Positions 6,858 to 14,065 of a DNA stretch of 41,291 nt are shown piece by piece; the stretch's first letter is position 1; each line of letters begins with the position of its first letter. The stretch is from Paenibacillus sp. JCM 10914 (lineage in GTDB: Bacteria > Bacillota > Bacilli > Paenibacillales > Paenibacillaceae), in the NCBI RefSeq assembly GCF_001315105.1, contig NZ_BAZR01000041.1:1-41291 (forward strand), read 5' to 3'. Below the pieces are notes generated by a model. The model was given only the letters and a program-made list of their open reading frames with translations, was not told the DNA's origin and searched no databases. Made by a program: the position numbers and the translations under genes.

Positions 6858-7527
6858 AGAAAATTACTTCTCGTTAGAAGCTAACAGGCAATACATGTCT
6901 GTCAGCCAGTTCAAGGGCTTTCTCCCCTCCTATGGGGGGTGTGAAGCCCAATCCATGGCTAAACTCGCCGGAGAGTGGGAAGACGCTCCCAAGGGAGCCT
7001 TTGACGAAGGTCATTACCTTCACGCTTGGAATGAAGGCACTCTTTCAGAATTTAAGGCAAATCACCCTGATATCTACAGTAGTCAGGGAGCAACAAAAGG
7101 ACAACTCAAAGCCAACTTTAAGCATCTGAACAAACTCATTGAAGTGCTTGAGAATGACCCAATGGTAATGGATGTATTAGCCGGTCGAAAAGAAGTCATT
7201 ATGACCGCAATGTTTCACGATATCCCATGGAAAATAATGATTGATAGTTACCAAGTCGAGGTTGGGGTGTTCGCGGATCTCAAGGGGCTTAAGTCCATTG
7301 ACGGGAAATGGTGGAATAAAGAGGCTCAAGCCTACGAAAATTTCATTGAACATTACGGATATGACATTCAAATGGGCGTTTATGCGGAAATTGAAAAACG
7401 ACATTCTTCTGGTGCTGAATGGCTTCTACCTCACATGGTTATCGTCACAAAAGAAACCGTTCCAGACCATGAAATCATCTATTTTGACTATAACGATATA
7501 ACCCGAGTTGAATATTGTAGCCAATAA
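6832..7527 (+). CDS. PD-(D/E)XK nuclease, C-terminally frameshifted
   Basis: A Cas4/RecB/YqaJ-like nuclease, partner of RecT. From ATG 6832 the intact part is 231 residues. Visible motifs are the N-terminal YMSVSQF, GHYLHAW (60-66), KEV (120-122), Asp138 in MID, the catalytic DLK (149-151) and Gln180 to Tyr184 (QMGVY). It should resect double-strand DNA ends to make substrates for RecT. The frame ends with RVEYCSQ, but the following 127 bases code in another frame for the Cys-cluster tail of this family (7508-7654). A one-base insertion near 7503-7508, real or a sequencing artefact, is the simplest explanation. The catalytic residues lie before the break. Confidence 0.87.
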   Translation: MTELLRLNKENYFSLEANRQYMSVSQFKGFLPSYGGCEAQSMAKLAGEWEDAPKGAFDEGHYLHAWNEGTLSEFKANHPDIYSSQGATKGQLKANFKHLNKLIEVLENDPMVMDVLAGRKEVIMTAMFHDIPWKIMIDSYQVEVGVFADLKGLKSIDGKWWNKEAQAYENFIEHYGYDIQMGVYAEIEKRHSSGAEWLLPHMVIVTKETVPDHEIIYFDYNDITRVEYCSQ

Positions 7528-7654
7528 CATTGAACGAGTTAAGGCGGTTAAATCAGGACTTGCTAAACCAATACGCTGCGAACGTTGCGATTATTGTAAA
7601 TCGACAAAAAAAATTACACGAGTGAAATTAGTATCAGAACTGAGCTTGTATTAA
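7508..7654 (+). pseudogene. Displaced Cys-rich tail of PD-(D/E)XK nuclease
   Basis: Read in the +1 frame relative to the nuclease, this stretch gives LNIVANNIERVKAVKSG, then CERCDYC and a short end at TAA 7652-7654. A C-x2-C-x2-C cluster after the catalytic core is typical of this nuclease family and of Cas4/AddB-like iron-sulfur or zinc tails. There is no separate ribosome binding site or start codon. It is therefore the lost C-terminus of the gene in front of it rather than a gene of its own. Confidence 0.75.
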
Positions 7655-7666
7655 GGAGGAATTAAA

Positions 7667-8071
7667 TTGATAAACCGTGTGGTATTAGTGGGGCGCCTGA
7701 CACGTGATCCTGAACTCAGGTACGGGCAAAGCGGAACAGCCGTTACCAAATTCACTGTAGCTTGTGATCGGCGTGGTGGAGAAGAAGCAGACTTCATTCA
7801 AATTGTCACATTCAGAAAGACTGCTGAAGCATGCGCCGAACATCTGAGGAAGGGAAGATTAGTCGCCATAGAGGGAAGGTGGCAAACGGGGCGTTATGAG
7901 AGTGAAGGTAGAACGGTATACACCAATGATTGTATTGCTGATAACGTCCGCTTCCTAGAATCGAACCGCGATAACGGACAGTCCAGCAGCCAGCCAAATA
8001 CAAACAAAGGTGACCCATTCAGTGAAGACGGAAAACCAATTGACATACCAGACGATGCTCTTCCTTTCTAG
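7667..8071 (+). CDS. ssb: Single-stranded DNA-binding protein
   Basis: A 134-residue SSB of the bacterial type. The OB-fold occupies about residues 1-105 (INRVVLVGRLTRDPELRYGQ, then FTVACDR). A flexible Gln/Asn/Ser linker leads to the acidic tip DIPDDALPF that binds partner proteins. The start is TTG 7667 behind AAGGAGGAATTAAA. It closes the recombination cassette and also serves replication. The intact tip means it can still recruit host SSB partners. Confidence 0.96.
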   Translation: MINRVVLVGRLTRDPELRYGQSGTAVTKFTVACDRRGGEEADFIQIVTFRKTAEACAEHLRKGRLVAIEGRWQTGRYESEGRTVYTNDCIADNVRFLESNRDNGQSSSQPNTNKGDPFSEDGKPIDIPDDALPF

Positions 8072-8082
8072 GGGGTGGTCAC

Positions 8083-8487
8083 ATGATTGATTATGGATTT
8101 CACCCGGTTCCTAAGTCAGAGAAGAAGACTAAGGAACGGCGAAACAAGATTAAAACCTCACAGCGCAAGAGGAAGCCTAAAGACGCTGGTGAGCTGACAA
8201 AAGAACAGGTTCGGGAAGAAGTCAAAAAACGGGATGGTAACTGGTGCTTACTTAGCGGTAAGCCCGGTCCTGGACTCCATCTTCACCGGGTAGTGTATAG
8301 CGGCATGGGTGGCGGTAATGGCAAATACGAAGTCTGGAACTGTGTGCTGCTTTCTAACGAAATGCACACTCTAGTACATTCCAGCAAGCGCACATGGATG
8401 CCGCTGCTACTGGACTACTTGATGACAAAGAAGCAAGGCAATGATACTTCACACATCTTAATGGAATTACGAGATAAAGCGAAATAA
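8083..8487 (+). CDS. HNH-like nuclease domain protein
   Basis: A 134-residue protein. The N-terminal third is strongly basic (KSEKKTKERRNKIKTSQRKR). The second half looks like an HNH/beta-beta-alpha fold: NWCLLSGKPGPGLHLHRVVY, then VWNCVLLS and EMHTLVH, giving His, Asn and His at the usual positions. Only one Cys precedes the first His, so the structural zinc site of classic HNH proteins is missing. It sits between ssb and the replication initiator, which suggests processing of recombination or replication intermediates. Activity is inferred. Confidence 0.65.
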   Translation: MIDYGFHPVPKSEKKTKERRNKIKTSQRKRKPKDAGELTKEQVREEVKKRDGNWCLLSGKPGPGLHLHRVVYSGMGGGNGKYEVWNCVLLSNEMHTLVHSSKRTWMPLLLDYLMTKKQGNDTSHILMELRDKAK

Positions 8488-8499
8488 GCAGGTGGTGAG

Positions 8500-9345
8500 A
8501 TGGCCGGGAAAGGTTGGATAAGTATACACCGTAAGATGCTGGATAATCCGATAGTGTGCAAAGACAGTGATCATATGGCGGTGTGGGTTTACTTGCTGCT
8601 AAATGCTACACATTCAGAGTATCCGGCCCTTTTCTCCGGTAACAAAATAATGCTTCAACCAGGGCAATTAATCACTGGTAGAAAATCAATAGCGGAGAAA
8701 TTGAATATTTCAGAAAGCAAGGTACAACGGATACTAAAATCGTTCGAAAGTGAACAACAGATTGAACAACAAAACGGCAACAAAAACCGCTTAGTGACGG
8801 TGGTTTCATGGTCTGAGTACCAAGATAGTGAACAGCAAGATGAACAACAAGTGAACAACAAGCGAACAACAACTGAACAACAAGTGAACACAAACAATAA
8901 TGTAAATAACAAGAACAATGTAAATAACAAAAATAAAAAAGATACAATACCCAAAATTAAATTTGCTGAATTCGTTTCTCTCACTCAAATCGAATACGAC
9001 AAATTAACAGCAGAACACGGGGAAGAGAAAACAAAACGAATGATTGAGATCCTTGATAACTACAAAGGAGCGAATAACAAGAAATACGCTAGTGATTATA
9101 GAGCGATTCTAAACTGGGTTGTAAAACGAGTGGAAGAGGAGGAGCAGCGTGAACATAAACGATCTGAACCTTTCTCCAGAGGACAAACAACTGCTGGTCA
9201 ATACAGTGCGAACGGCTCCAACCATTCCAGCACGAACGGTAAACAGGTCGCCGATCCAAGGAATGCTTCAGAAGTTGGAGGAGGACCACAAGATCGAGGA
9301 GATCAAAAGACACCTTCGAAGTACGACCAGTTTGTTCGCAGATGA
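8500..9345 (+). CDS. Phage replication initiator (replisome organizer)
   Basis: A 281-residue protein with an N-terminal winged-helix initiator domain (about 1-110: GWISIHRKMLDNPIV, GRKSIAEKLNISESKVQRIL). A low-complexity Gln/Asn/Thr linker follows (about 85-150), then a DnaD-like C-terminal helical region (about 150-215: ILDNYKGANNKKYASDYRAI). A polar tail ends in SKYDQFVRR. It should bind the phage origin and recruit the DnaC-like loader encoded next. The DNA coding the linker contains regularly spaced iterons (8751-8894), so the origin probably lies inside its own gene, as with lambda O. Its last 197 bases overlap the next gene in another frame, an unusually long overlap. Confidence 0.83.
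   Translation: MAGKGWISIHRKMLDNPIVCKDSDHMAVWVYLLLNATHSEYPALFSGNKIMLQPGQLITGRKSIAEKLNISESKVQRILKSFESEQQIEQQNGNKNRLVTVVSWSEYQDSEQQDEQQVNNKRTTTEQQVNTNNNVNNKNNVNNKNKKDTIPKIKFAEFVSLTQIEYDKLTAEHGEEKTKRMIEILDNYKGANNKKYASDYRAILNWVVKRVEEEEQREHKRSEPFSRGQTTAGQYSANGSNHSSTNGKQVADPRNASEVGGGPQDRGDQKTPSKYDQFVRR
8751..8950. other. Putative phage replication origin with iterons
   Basis: The 10-bp unit TGAACAACAA or near copies starts at 8751, 8763, 8829, 8841, 8852, 8863, 8874 and 8885. The last five are exactly 11 bp apart. Eleven is not a multiple of three, so the array is not a by-product of a protein repeat. Directly downstream is an AT-rich stretch (8894-8950) with two copies of AATGTAAATAACAA. Iterons plus an AT-rich unwinding element inside the initiator gene match known phage origins. 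Confidence 0.65.
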
Positions 9346-10126
9346 TCAACACGAAGGAACATATTGCTGTATTGGCTGTAGAAAAGAAATAACTCGCACT
9401 TATTTCCCTTTCAAAAAGCAATGGGGCTTGAACAAAGGCTGTCCATGTGTAGTGGCAGAGAGCGAAAAGGCCCAACTGGAGACAGAACGGAGATTTAGAC
9501 GCGGGAAGATGGAGCGGATATTTTCCCGTAGTATCATGAACGAAAAACTTAAGCAAGCATCCTTTGATAGTTTCATAGCCCGTACAGGGACGGAAACAGC
9601 CCTCTCAGCCGCTTTAGAGTTCGTCAGGACTTACGAGACCAGAGAGACGGGAATCCTCTTCTACGGGCCTCCTGGTAACGGGAAAAGTCATCTAGCTGCA
9701 TCGATACATCACGAACTAAACAGACAAGGGTTTGTATGTCTCTTTTTGGATGTACCGCAGCTCATAGAAATGGCAAAAGGAACGTTCAAGAATGATTCAA
9801 AAATAGCCATTACAGACATCGTTTCAGGAGCAGTATCTTGCGACCTTCTGACGCTGGATGAATTGGGAGCTGGGAGCATTACTGAGTTTGAGTATAAAGA
9901 TATTCTGTTCCCGATCCTTAACGGCCGGCAAGGGAAAATAACTAACTTCACTTCAAACCTTGATCTTGAACGGTTGGAAAATTGGCTCCTGAGAGATAAG
10001 CAAGGAAAGATTGTAGACGAAGATGGGCGGCTGTTCGACCGCATCCTAGGATGTACGGATATATACGAAAACACAGCAACCTCGAAGCGCCGGGAGGATG
10101 CTATAAAACGAATGAGTGGAGGATGA
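9149..10126 (+). CDS. DnaC/DnaI-like helicase loader ATPase
   Basis: An AAA+ ATPase of 325 residues that should load the replicative helicase on the initiator-opened origin. The N-terminal part has a Cys cluster (C73, C74, C77, C98, C100) that may bind zinc. The ATPase core shows Walker A GPPGNGKS (173-180), Walker B LLTLDELG (233-240), a sensor-like TNFTSN (265-270) and a possible arginine finger at R298 (FDRIL). The start is GTG 9149 behind GAGGAGGAGC, which places it 197 bases inside the initiator gene. A later ATG at 9263 has only a weak ribosome binding site. Confidence 0.9.
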   Translation: MNINDLNLSPEDKQLLVNTVRTAPTIPARTVNRSPIQGMLQKLEEDHKIEEIKRHLRSTTSLFADDQHEGTYCCIGCRKEITRTYFPFKKQWGLNKGCPCVVAESEKAQLETERRFRRGKMERIFSRSIMNEKLKQASFDSFIARTGTETALSAALEFVRTYETRETGILFYGPPGNGKSHLAASIHHELNRQGFVCLFLDVPQLIEMAKGTFKNDSKIAITDIVSGAVSCDLLTLDELGAGSITEFEYKDILFPILNGRQGKITNFTSNLDLERLENWLLRDKQGKIVDEDGRLFDRILGCTDIYENTATSKRREDAIKRMSGG

Positions 10127-10130
10127 CAAA

Positions 10131-10283
10131 GTGATGGAGAACAAGCAAGACACTGAATTAATCGAAATCATCATGAACTGTGAACTTGATATAGATTGCC
10201 GGGTGCATGCAGCTAAAGAAATCATCAAGCGGTTAGGAGTGAATGCACAATGGCCCGTAGGAAAAAGAATTATGAATACGTAA
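10131..10283 (+). CDS. Small hypothetical protein
   Basis: A 50-residue protein starting at GTG 10131, eight bases after GGAGG; an ATG follows directly as second codon. It is predicted helical with two Cys (LIEIIMNCELDIDCRVHAAK). It overlaps the next gene by 34 bases in another frame. There is no recognised domain. It is part of the replication operon. Confidence 0.5.
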   Translation: MMENKQDTELIEIIMNCELDIDCRVHAAKEIIKRLGVNAQWPVGKRIMNT

Positions 10284-10549
10284 TGGATGACATCTTCGGT
10301 TCGCTGGAATTCCCGATCTTTGAATGCTTGATGAAAGCTGATTCTATGTTATCGAAATTGAGTGAAGAGGCATCTTGCTTCGGGGTCCCAGCAGAGTATC
10401 GAAAGAATTACATGAGAGTCAAGATTACGGACATGATTGATCAGATTGCAGAGAGACGGGAAACTGAAAAGAAAATCAAACCAAGTGGGAGGCGGGGCTT
10501 ACATGAGAAAAAAATTCGAGAAAGGCCAGCCATACCGACCAGCAGCTAA
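10250..10549 (+). CDS. Hypothetical protein
   Basis: A 99-residue protein with start ATG 10250. It begins with the basic MARRKKNYEY, continues with an amphipathic helical middle (FECLMKADSMLSKLSEEA), and has a very basic C-terminus rich in Arg and Lys. No known domain is recognised. The 3' end overlaps the next small gene by 47 bases. It could be a small nucleic-acid-binding protein of the replication region. Confidence 0.6.
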   Translation: MARRKKNYEYVMDDIFGSLEFPIFECLMKADSMLSKLSEEASCFGVPAEYRKNYMRVKITDMIDQIAERRETEKKIKPSGRRGLHEKKIRERPAIPTSS

Positions 10550-10643
10550 GGTTGCAAAGGTAAAGAATGGAACACCAACAGTTCTGCTAATACGGGGTAA
10601 ACGCTATGTGCTTGACCACAAGGACAGGGGGAAAGCGAAATGA
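10503..10643 (+). CDS. Small hypothetical basic protein
   Basis: A 46-residue protein; ATG 10503 follows the GGAGGCGGGG ribosome binding site. It is strongly basic with a beta-rich centre (TPTVLLIRGKRYVLDH), perhaps a small SH3-like or OB-like fold. Its stop overlaps the start of the RusA gene by four bases (ATGA at 10640), which supports translation. Function unknown. Confidence 0.5.
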   Translation: MRKKFEKGQPYRPAAKVAKVKNGTPTVLLIRGKRYVLDHKDRGKAK

Positions 10644-11014
10644 ACCGTTTAATCATTCCAGGTACAGCACCCAGCGTAAACCACATGTATCAGAATGCAA
10701 AAGTTGGTCGCCGCATGATGAAGGTACTAAAACCTAAAGCCCGAGCATGGTTTGACGAAGCGGTTTTACACACCAACGTATGGCGAAATAAATATAGGTG
10801 GTCTACAGCTAATGAGAAGGTCATTGTACGGCTTTGGTACTATTTCCCGGATGCTAGGAGGCGCGATACGCATAACACCTTAAAAGCGCTCCTAGACGCC
10901 TTAGAAGACGGATGCATATACGAGGATGACAAACTAGCATTGCCGCAGATCATGGATTACGAAATTGACCGGAAGAATCCAAGGATTGAAATAGAATTCG
11001 AAGTGGCTGGATAA
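10640..11014 (+). CDS. rusA: RusA family Holliday junction resolvase
   Basis: A 124-residue endonuclease that cuts four-way DNA junctions, freeing branched replication and recombination intermediates before packaging. The RusA pattern is clear: PGTAPSVNHMY near the N-terminus, PDARRRDTHN (70-79) with Asp76 and Asn79, then ALLDALEDGCIYEDDK (83-98) with the conserved acidic residues Asp86, Asp90, Asp96 and Asp97. Length matches the family. It is coupled to the previous gene by a four-base overlap and closes the replication block. Confidence 0.9.
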   Translation: MNRLIIPGTAPSVNHMYQNAKVGRRMMKVLKPKARAWFDEAVLHTNVWRNKYRWSTANEKVIVRLWYYFPDARRRDTHNTLKALLDALEDGCIYEDDKLALPQIMDYEIDRKNPRIEIEFEVAG

Positions 11015-11026
11015 GGCAGCAACCAT

Positions 11027-11039
11027 CGTCAAATTGACG
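11027..11039. repeat. 13-bp palindrome after rusA
   Basis: CGTCAAATTGACG is a perfect inverted repeat around a central A in the 105-bp gap between rusA and the MazG-like gene. There is no U-run, so it is not a terminator. It could be a protein-binding site; no clear promoter is seen next to it. Confidence 0.3.
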
Positions 11040-11119
11040 TGAGTTGGCATTATTCCGTACCCCGTTACACCCTATAAACCAAACTGGTGTTCCATCAAAT
11101 ACAAATTATGGAGGTAAAT

Positions 11120-11611
11120 ATGAACGTTCAATACGAGCAAGTAAGAGAGTTTCACACGGCTTTCGCTCAGGAAATGCCAGAACGCCCCACCATGTTGAAC
11201 AAAGGTCGAACAGCTTATGACAGGTTGGTAATGCAAGATTACACTTTTTTGCTCAACAAGCATTGTAGAGAAATGAAAGCAAAGCAAATTTCAAGTGATG
11301 TAGTGAAACGATCTTCCTGGATGCTAGAAGAACTAATTGAGTTCATGGAAGCAGAAACCTTGGAAGATCAAGTGGACGCATTGACAGATCTGATTTACTT
11401 TGCAATCGGCACATTTACTCTGATGGGAGTTAAACCGGAACCATTCTTCAATATCGTACACGCTGCCAACATGGGCAAATTGCACGAAGACGGAAAGCCG
11501 AGATTTAACGAGCAAGGAAAGATCGTAAAGCCTGAGGGATGGGCTGAGAAATATGCGCCGGAACCTAAGATTGTTCAAGAACTGATGCGTCAATCAGACG
11601 AATTAAATTAA
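11120..11611 (+). CDS. MazG-like nucleotide pyrophosphohydrolase
   Basis: A 163-residue all-alpha NTP pyrophosphohydrolase of the MazG/PRA-PH type. The metal-binding pattern is MLEELIEFMEAE (residues 68-79, with E70, E71 and E74) followed by DALTDLIYFAIG (D86 and D90). HEDGKPRFNEQGKIVKPEGW after the core is typical of phage and Bacillota members. It may remove non-canonical nucleotides or act on alarmone-like nucleotides during infection. The start is ATG 11120 behind TGGAGG; an upstream ATG at 11087 has no ribosome binding site. Confidence 0.85.
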   Translation: MNVQYEQVREFHTAFAQEMPERPTMLNKGRTAYDRLVMQDYTFLLNKHCREMKAKQISSDVVKRSSWMLEELIEFMEAETLEDQVDALTDLIYFAIGTFTLMGVKPEPFFNIVHAANMGKLHEDGKPRFNEQGKIVKPEGWAEKYAPEPKIVQELMRQSDELN

Positions 11612-11681
11612 GATCCATGTCCCAAATCCAGAAATTTTTGTCCCTATATCATGTAAAGGACTTTCACAAGGGAGGATTCAA

Positions 11682-12083
11682 ATGGGAGCATTAAAAGCAA
11701 TCAGCAGGATAGATAAACGGATGGATGACCTATTCATAACGATTGATAAATCAAACCGCATTTGCTTAAACGCAAATCTTCAGAAGGAACTTGCGCTAAA
11801 AGGGAATGACGACCTGTTTTTGTTCTATGACGAATCTGACCGTAGATTAGGCATTTCAAAAACCTGTGATGATAAAAGCGTTGTGCCTTTCACCTTTGAC
11901 GCTCGGGGTTATTGCTCACAGGCTAAAAGTTTCTTGGCATGGTACGGATTAAGCGCCGATAACGAATCGATGCGAATGCTGTTTGAGGGAATGGAGAACA
12001 ACGTTTACGTATTCAGATCACCTGGGCGAATGAAAAACAGTTTCAGGCAAGCTAAGAACGGCGATTTGGAACGTCAAAATTAA
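11682..12083 (+). CDS. Hypothetical protein
   Basis: A 133-residue protein with start ATG 11682 behind AAGGGAGGA. The N-terminal half looks like a small beta-rich domain (DDLFITIDKSNRICLNANLQ, then DLFLFYDESDRRLGISK), similar in character to AbrB-like or SH3-like folds but not assignable. The C-terminal half is helical. It is the first of a run of small genes of unknown function between replication and the late regulator. Confidence 0.6.
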   Translation: MGALKAISRIDKRMDDLFITIDKSNRICLNANLQKELALKGNDDLFLFYDESDRRLGISKTCDDKSVVPFTFDARGYCSQAKSFLAWYGLSADNESMRMLFEGMENNVYVFRSPGRMKNSFRQAKNGDLERQN

Positions 12084-12104
12084 CCCCCAAAGGAGCGATA
12101 GCGG

Positions 12105-12314
12105 ATGATCGGAAAAGCGAATGAAATCTTTGTGAAGCAAATCAAGACGATAGAAAATGACCTTGACCTTCGTATCTCAAATTTTTTAATCAAAAACCCA
12201 ACCTTTCAAATTATACAGATGGACTTCACGACAGTCATGATGGTACGTGGAAGCTATCAACAGCAAACTCAATACGCCAGAGATTCAGTGTTCATTACCT
12301 ACAAGCAGGCTTAA
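12105..12314 (+). CDS. Hypothetical protein
   Basis: A 69-residue protein with start ATG 12105 after AAAGGAGCGA. It is amphipathic alpha/beta (IKTIENDLDLRISNFLIK, then IIQMDFTTVMMVRGSY). No domain is recognised. It is followed by the first copy of the repeated AAGGAGAGATAAC leader (12331) in front of the next gene. Confidence 0.55.
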   Translation: MIGKANEIFVKQIKTIENDLDLRISNFLIKNPTFQIIQMDFTTVMMVRGSYQQQTQYARDSVFITYKQA

Positions 12315-12343
12315 CCCCCATACCCCATATAAGGAGAGATAAC

Positions 12344-12949
12344 ATGAAAAATCGTCTGATGAAAAAAATAATGAAGCGTGTTTCCGAAGGGCAGCAAACA
12401 GGATGTGAGATTCCGTTCTTCTATGTTTCCAAAGCTTCTGATATAGCAGCACAGTATTTTGACCGTCAATACCTCACTGTTTTCCGGCCTTGGTGGTACG
12501 ACCGGTTTGACTACTGGAGCAAGCTTGATTTTGGGAAGGAGTGGAACCGGCACTTTGCTGAATCGGAACGTGAGTTTGAAGAAAAGTGGGGAATTGATAT
12601 TCGGCGGTTGAACGCGGACTACAGAAGCCGTAAGCGAGTGCAGCCGCGGAAGCCGCGAAAGCCAAAAGCAGGCCTACCAATCCGCCGATTGAGGGACCCC
12701 GAGGTTTTCAAAGTACAAATGATTAATGGAATAACACGTGATGTTATCGGGGAAAAAGCCTTTGAATACAGAGGTCATCAATTTTTCATTTACCATAACG
12801 GCGCTGGTTGGTGTGTATCCTGCGTATTGAGCGGCATTCGAGTCTCGTTCAGAGAAAGTTATAAGAAGGCTGTACGAGAGGCCAAAGATCGTATCATTAA
12901 AAGCTTCGATTCCTATCTTAAACAATTGGAATCTATTAAGGAGAGATAA
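12344..12949 (+). CDS. Hypothetical basic protein
   Basis: A 201-residue protein of unknown function, rich in Arg, Lys and aromatic residues (FRPWWYDRFDYWSK near 48-61). A linker with repeated RKP units (QPRKPRKPKAG, about 100-110) separates two halves. The C-terminal half could be a small beta-rich domain (FEYRGHQFFIYHNGAGWCVS) with a closing helix. It ends in IKER, where AAGGAGAGATAA is at once the last codons plus stop and the ribosome binding site of the next gene. Nucleic-acid binding is possible but not shown. Confidence 0.6.
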   Translation: MKNRLMKKIMKRVSEGQQTGCEIPFFYVSKASDIAAQYFDRQYLTVFRPWWYDRFDYWSKLDFGKEWNRHFAESEREFEEKWGIDIRRLNADYRSRKRVQPRKPRKPKAGLPIRRLRDPEVFKVQMINGITRDVIGEKAFEYRGHQFFIYHNGAGWCVSCVLSGIRVSFRESYKKAVREAKDRIIKSFDSYLKQLESIKER

Positions 12950-12952
12950 CCA

Positions 12953-13201
12953 ATGTACGGCATATACGCGACTAACGATGATGAAATGTTCGTGATGTCT
13001 CAAGATGAAGTGTTTATCTTTTTGAGAAATGCCTCGTTATTAAACTTTTCCGTGCATACGGATGGGAACAAGGTGTCAATTTGGGAGCCGTCTGCTGGTG
13101 CTAACGGAAAGCTTGATGAAGTTAGTGTAAGCGAATATTTCAGCAGTTTTGAAGAGGATGGATACATTATTAGACCAATTTCATCTCATAAGGAGAGATA
13201 A
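12953..13201 (+). CDS. Hypothetical protein
   Basis: An 82-residue acidic protein with ATG 12953 directly behind AAGGAGAGATAACCA. It is alpha/beta in character (MYGIYATNDDEMFVMSQDEV). No domain is recognised. It ends in SHKER, encoded by the same AAGGAGAGATAA that serves as ribosome binding site for the following gene. Confidence 0.55.
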   Translation: MYGIYATNDDEMFVMSQDEVFIFLRNASLLNFSVHTDGNKVSIWEPSAGANGKLDEVSVSEYFSSFEEDGYIIRPISSHKER

Positions 13202-13203
13202 CA

Positions 13204-13452
13204 ATGAGCGAACAGAACAAGATAGACGAGATAAAAGCCTATGTTGAACTTTGTGAAGAAGAAGGATACAAATTCCAACATCTTGATAACCTCAAGTTCC
13301 TATTACAAGAGATCGAACGCAGAGATAAAGCACTGGAATGGGCGAACCGGATTATCGGCAACGGATTGGATACAGGAGCTGAACTCAGATATGAGCCACA
13401 ATATTGGTTGCTACAGTATCACGAACACATGACCGCTAGGGAAGCCCTATAA
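13204..13452 (+). CDS. Hypothetical protein
   Basis: An 82-residue protein with ATG 13204 behind AAGGAGAGATAACA. It is acidic and helical (IDEIKAYVELCEEEGYKFQH, LLQEIERRDKALEWANRII), probably a small coiled-coil or helical bundle. The function is unknown. It is part of the tandem small-gene array. Confidence 0.55.
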   Translation: MSEQNKIDEIKAYVELCEEEGYKFQHLDNLKFLLQEIERRDKALEWANRIIGNGLDTGAELRYEPQYWLLQYHEHMTAREAL

Positions 13453-13474
13453 ACCCAAGGAGGGATAAGACGGA

Positions 13475-13687
13475 ATGAGGAAACAGGAAATTGGCGAATT
13501 ATTGATCCGGCTGTTTAGTTGTGTAGATCAAGCGGACATACAAGACGATGTTTATGAACTCATGAAAGCTGCTCCCATTGCTATGCAAAAGGACTTTATT
13601 GAAATGCTGGTAACTGCTTCGAATATATGGGATAGAGAGCCGCATGACGCCGATCTGTACGTAGCACGAAAGCTTGTAGGTCTGTGA
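13475..13687 (+). CDS. Hypothetical protein
   Basis: A 70-residue helical protein; start ATG 13475 follows CAAGGAGGGATAAGA. Sequence pieces such as KQEIGELLIRLFSCVDQADI and AMQKDFIEMLVTASNIWDRE suggest a small helical bundle. No family is recognised. A 13-base-separated GC-rich hairpin lies after its stop. Confidence 0.55.
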   Translation: MRKQEIGELLIRLFSCVDQADIQDDVYELMKAAPIAMQKDFIEMLVTASNIWDREPHDADLYVARKLVGL

Positions 13688-13704
13688 GACAGCAGTTTAA
13701 CCCC

Positions 13705-13726
13705 AGGGGAGTCTAATCCCTCCCCT
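13705..13726. repeat. GC-rich hairpin between small genes
   Basis: AGGGGAG (13705-13711) pairs with CTCCCCT (13720-13726) around an 8-base loop. No U-run follows, so it is more likely an mRNA stability or processing element than a terminator. The gap 13688-13751 holds only this and the AAGGAGG of the next gene. Confidence 0.4.
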
Positions 13727-13751
13727 ACCTAACTATAAGGAGGTATAGAGG

Positions 13752-13991
13752 ATGAAGAGATTGACGGAAACCGAACGCCAAGAAATCAGAGAAGCTCACA
13801 TATTCTACAATGCACAAGGTGTACCGATACTTGACGATCATGCGGAGAAAGCGTTGGATTCTGAGCGTGTTGCATGGACTGAGGTAGACAGACTACGGAA
13901 GGCTATGGAAGAAGCCCTAGATCGTATATGCAGCGTTCAACCTAATGCAGCAGGATTCATTCTTGCTGAAGCCTTGAAGGAAAAGGATTAA
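13752..13991 (+). CDS. Hypothetical protein
   Basis: A 79-residue protein with start ATG 13752 behind AAGGAGGTATAGAGG. It is charged and largely helical (ALDSERVAWTEVDRLRKAME), likely a short coiled coil. No family is recognised. Confidence 0.55.
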   Translation: MKRLTETERQEIREAHIFYNAQGVPILDDHAEKALDSERVAWTEVDRLRKAMEEALDRICSVQPNAAGFILAEALKEKD

Positions 13992-14065
13992 ACCCTATAT
14001 ACGGCTGCCGCTAACATATCGTGCATTAGAACGGAATGATTCCCTTTAGAGAGGAAGAAGAGAAG

